Made by a program: the position numbers and the translations under genes. A DNA stretch of 7,077 bases, taken from assembly GCA_027080405.1 (NCBI GenBank), contig JALWSL010000159.1, positions 579-7,655 of the forward strand. Direction: 5' to 3'. The notes below the pieces were generated by a model. That model was not told the DNA's origin. It searched no databases and saw only the letters and a list, made by a program, of their open reading frames with translations. This DNA comes from Planctomycetaceae bacterium. GTDB lineage: Bacteria; Planctomycetota; Planctomycetia; Planctomycetales; Planctomycetaceae. Shown one piece after another: positions 5,062-7,077 of the stretch; the stretch's first letter is position 1; every line of letters starts with the position of its first letter.

Positions 5062-6189
5062 ATGGCTCATGCTTACACACCAGGATTGAAGGTCTCCCGG
5101 CAGACGAAATTGCATTGTCGTCGTCTGCTTCCGATCTCGGGGAAAGTACTTGTTGAGGTAGGCGACTCGGTTGAGGCGCAGGATGTGGTTGCAGAAGCGT
5201 CCATCCCCGGAGATATTTTTCCCTTGAATCTGGCGAGTCTGCTGGGGGTTTCGGCGGCTGATCTTCCCGGGTGCATGCTCAAAAACAAGGGGGAACGTGT
5301 TGAGGTTGGTGACGAGTTGGCCCGATCCAAAGGAATTTTCGGTTTCTTCAAGAAAAGCTATTTCTCCAGGTCAGCCGGTGTGTTGGAGTCCGTTTCGAAA
5401 ATCACCGGGCAGATAATTTTACGGGGAGAGCCGATTCCGGTGCAGGTGCGCGCGTATGTTCCAGGGAAAATTCTGGAAGTCAAACCGGAGCAGGGCGTTG
5501 TGGTGGAATCGAACGTTACTTTCATTCAGGGGATTTTCGGGATTGGAGGCGAGCAATACGGCAAGATTCATCTGGCGTGTGAAAAACCGGAGCAGCCGCT
5601 GACGGAAGATTTGATCAAACCGGAGATGCGTGGCGGTGTGATTATCGGCGGAGCCAGGATGACCCATCAAGCGGTTGAAAAGGCGATCGCAGTGGGGGCA
5701 TCGGCTGTTGTTTCAGGCGGAATTGATGATCAGGATTTGAAAAATATTCTGGGATACGATCTCGGCGTTGCGATTACAGGAACGGAAAAAATCGGAACCA
5801 CTCTCATCATCACCGAAGGCTTTGGCGATATCGGCATGGCTCGCAGAACGTTTGAACTGTTTCAATCGCGGACTGGTGCGCCAGCCTCCGTGAATGGGGC
5901 CACACAGATTCGAGCCGGAGTGATGAGACCGGAAATCGTGATTCCAACTACAGACGATTCAGCCAGCGAGGTGTTTGATGACGGTGCTGTGGAAGGCTTT
6001 TTGGAACCGGGAAGCTCCGTCCGGATTATCCGGGACCCCTATTTCGGGATGATCGGTCAGGTTGCCAACTTGCCTCCTGAGCCAACTGTTTTGGGATCGG
6101 GGTCGAAAGCGAGAGTTCTGGAAGTAAAACTGGATGACGGGCGACAATTGGTTGTCCCCCGGGCCAACGTCGAAATTATAGCAGGGTAA
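5062..6189 (+). CDS. Barrel-sandwich (lipoyl-like) and KOW-like domain protein
   Basis: The 375-residue product has three recognisable zones. Residues 1-120 hold two barrel-sandwich half-motifs of the biotinyl/lipoyl kind: PISGKVLVEVGDSVEAQDVV (24-43) and KGERVEVGDELA (76-87) followed by SRSAGVLESVSKITG (102-116). Neither has the MKM or DK lysine of a true cofactor carrier, so it is probably structural. A further strand-rich part (VRAYVPGKILEV, GVVVESNVTFIQGIFGIGGE) leads to a glycine-rich alpha/beta zone at about 190-300 with GGVIIGGARMTH (191-202), AIAVGASAVVSGGI and EGFGDIGMA. Residues about 315-372 resemble a KOW/SH3-like barrel (GSSVRIIRDPYFGMIGQV at 317-334, ending LVVPRANVEII). No signal peptide or membrane helix is seen. 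GGAA lies seven bases before the ATG. It stands between the ATPase and the membrane protein, with the next gene 11 bases on, so it may link them. I know of no established function. Confidence 0.9.
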   Translation: MAHAYTPGLKVSRQTKLHCRRLLPISGKVLVEVGDSVEAQDVVAEASIPGDIFPLNLASLLGVSAADLPGCMLKNKGERVEVGDELARSKGIFGFFKKSYFSRSAGVLESVSKITGQIILRGEPIPVQVRAYVPGKILEVKPEQGVVVESNVTFIQGIFGIGGEQYGKIHLACEKPEQPLTEDLIKPEMRGGVIIGGARMTHQAVEKAIAVGASAVVSGGIDDQDLKNILGYDLGVAITGTEKIGTTLIITEGFGDIGMARRTFELFQSRTGAPASVNGATQIRAGVMRPEIVIPTTDDSASEVFDDGAVEGFLEPGSSVRIIRDPYFGMIGQVANLPPEPTVLGSGSKARVLEVKLDDGRQLVVPRANVEIIAG

Positions 6190-6193
6190 AGGA
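6189..6193 (+). promoter_or_regulatory. Ribosome-binding site of the DUF6754-type gene
   Basis: AAGGA lies seven bases before the ATG at 6201 and overlaps the last base of the preceding stop codon. It is the clearest Shine-Dalgarno match in the window, fixes the start of the third gene and supports translation from one shared mRNA. Confidence 0.6.
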
Positions 6194-6200
6194 ACAGGGC

Positions 6201-7077
6201 ATGAAGCGGTTCCGGTATTTCATTTATGTGCTCGTCTGTGTGCCTGTTTTTGGACTGTTCGCGCAGTCAACGGAGACGATTCAGGCAGGCGATCAACCAG
6301 TTCAGTCAGAAGGGCAAGCGGTTCAGGCGAAAATGGTCGTCAAGGATCATCCTTTCGATGGCGGAGATAAACTCGATGTTTCGATAGAACTTCCCGAAGA
6401 GGTGTACCGTTCGCTTACCGCTGAAAAGCCGAGCGGCACGATTATGTTGATGCAATCCGAGGAAGAGAGCGGGCTGTATCGGGAAATCGCCAAGTATCCC
6501 CCCAACGACGGTTCCTGGAAACTGAACGAGAAAGCTCACACTGTTTCGATCGAGGTGAGCGGACTGAATACGAAATCAGAGTATTTTTACCGTCTTTACT
6601 GGAAACAGGATGAGGGAGAAAAACTGGTCATCGCCGAGACAACCAGCCCGGTTCGAACAAAGCGGGAATGGTTTCTGGGAGACAAATGGAAACTTGCCGG
6701 GGTAGGAATTCTTATTTGCGGATCGGTCATGTTTTTCATCGAAGTGGCCAAGCGGGGCTGGAAGCTGAAAGTGCGGCGAATTGCGGGACTGGAAGCAGTA
6801 GACGAAGCGGTTGGACGGGCAACTGAAATGGGGCGTTCCGTTTTGTTCGTGCCCGGGATTCAGGATATGAACGACATCCAGACAATCGCGGGGTTGAATA
6901 TCCTTTCTCACGTTGCGCAGACGGCCGCCGAATATGATGCCAAAGTGGAAGTGCCGACTTCCCGCGCTCTGGTCATGACGGCGGCTCGCGAAACCTTGCA
7001 GGGTTCGTTCCTGACAGCCGGAAGGCCGGAGGCTTACAACCCGGATTTGGCCTATTACGTTACCGACGAGCAATTCG
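6201..7077 (+). CDS. DUF6754-type membrane protein with Fn3-like outer domain, 3' end beyond the right edge
   Basis: The first 292 codons are present. Residues 1-22 form a signal peptide or N-terminal anchor (KRFRYFIYVLVCVPVFGLF). Residues about 40-155 look like a fibronectin-III-type strand sandwich: KLDVSIELPEEV, then TVSIEVSGLNTKSEYFYRLY just before the end. A membrane helix spans about 164-183 (LAGVGILICGSVMFFIEVA) and is followed by basic residues KRGWKLKVRR, so the sandwich should face the periplasm and the rest the cytoplasm. The cytoplasmic part carries sequence I associate with DUF6754 proteins: RRIAGLEAVDEAVGRATEMG (192-211), LFVPGI, NDIQTIAGLNILSHVAQTAA and TAGRPEAYNPDL. The family name is from memory. 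The gene starts 11 bases after the KOW-protein stop with a good AAGGA, so the two are translated from one mRNA. A role as membrane anchor for the ATPase is an inference. Confidence 0.88.
   Translation, partial: MKRFRYFIYVLVCVPVFGLFAQSTETIQAGDQPVQSEGQAVQAKMVVKDHPFDGGDKLDVSIELPEEVYRSLTAEKPSGTIMLMQSEEESGLYREIAKYPPNDGSWKLNEKAHTVSIEVSGLNTKSEYFYRLYWKQDEGEKLVIAETTSPVRTKREWFLGDKWKLAGVGILICGSVMFFIEVAKRGWKLKVRRIAGLEAVDEAVGRATEMGRSVLFVPGIQDMNDIQTIAGLNILSHVAQTAAEYDAKVEVPTSRALVMTAARETLQGSFLTAGRPEAYNPDLAYYVTDEQF

Noticed and set aside
5062..5410. Biotin or lipoate carrier domain in the barrel protein
   Set aside because: The barrel half-motifs lack the conserved lysine context (MKM or xDK) at the expected turn, so a modified carrier is not supported.

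Overview
The window looks like a chromosomal segment of a planctomycete, perhaps a Gimesia/Rubinisphaera-type member of the Planctomycetales. This is an inference from three things: a secreted squalene-cyclase-fold protein of a kind common in that phylum, moderate GC with weak Shine-Dalgarno sites, and a gene set I remember from Planctomycetes and Chloroflexi. It was not tested by any search. I see no rRNA, tRNA, CRISPR array, insertion sequence, integrase or attachment site.

Layout. Positions 1-1264 hold the 5' part of a leftward gene for an exported alpha/alpha-toroid (prenyltransferase / squalene-oxidase repeat) protein that runs off the left edge. A 711-base divergent spacer (1265-1975) follows, with short dyads and one doubtful small ORF. 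Everything to its right reads rightward: a DksA/TraR-like regulator with a degraded zinc finger (1976-2338) and a good intrinsic terminator (2384-2433), then an uncharacterised 118-residue helical protein (2595-2951). Next is a 237-base spacer with a strong hairpin, a tandem 19-bp repeat and a possible promoter. A compact cluster of three genes closes the window: a MutL/GlmL-type ASKHA ATPase (3189-4991), a 375-residue protein with barrel-sandwich (lipoyl-like) N-terminus and KOW-like C-terminus (5062-6189), and the beginning of a DUF6754-type membrane protein (6201 to the right edge).

Main interest. The 'MutL' gene would normally be annotated as a glutamate mutase accessory protein, but no mutase subunit gene lies beside it here. 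Its partners are a barrel/KOW protein and a membrane-anchored protein with an Fn3-like outer domain and a conserved cytoplasmic domain, with gaps of 70 and 11 bases. The layout suggests that the three products form an uncharacterised ATP-driven, membrane-associated complex, possibly with the upstream 118-residue protein as a fourth part. The function is unknown to me. The regulatory layout upstream of the ATPase (TTGACA box merged with two tandem dyad-like 19-bp units, preceded by a GC-rich hairpin) suggests that the cluster has its own controlled promoter.
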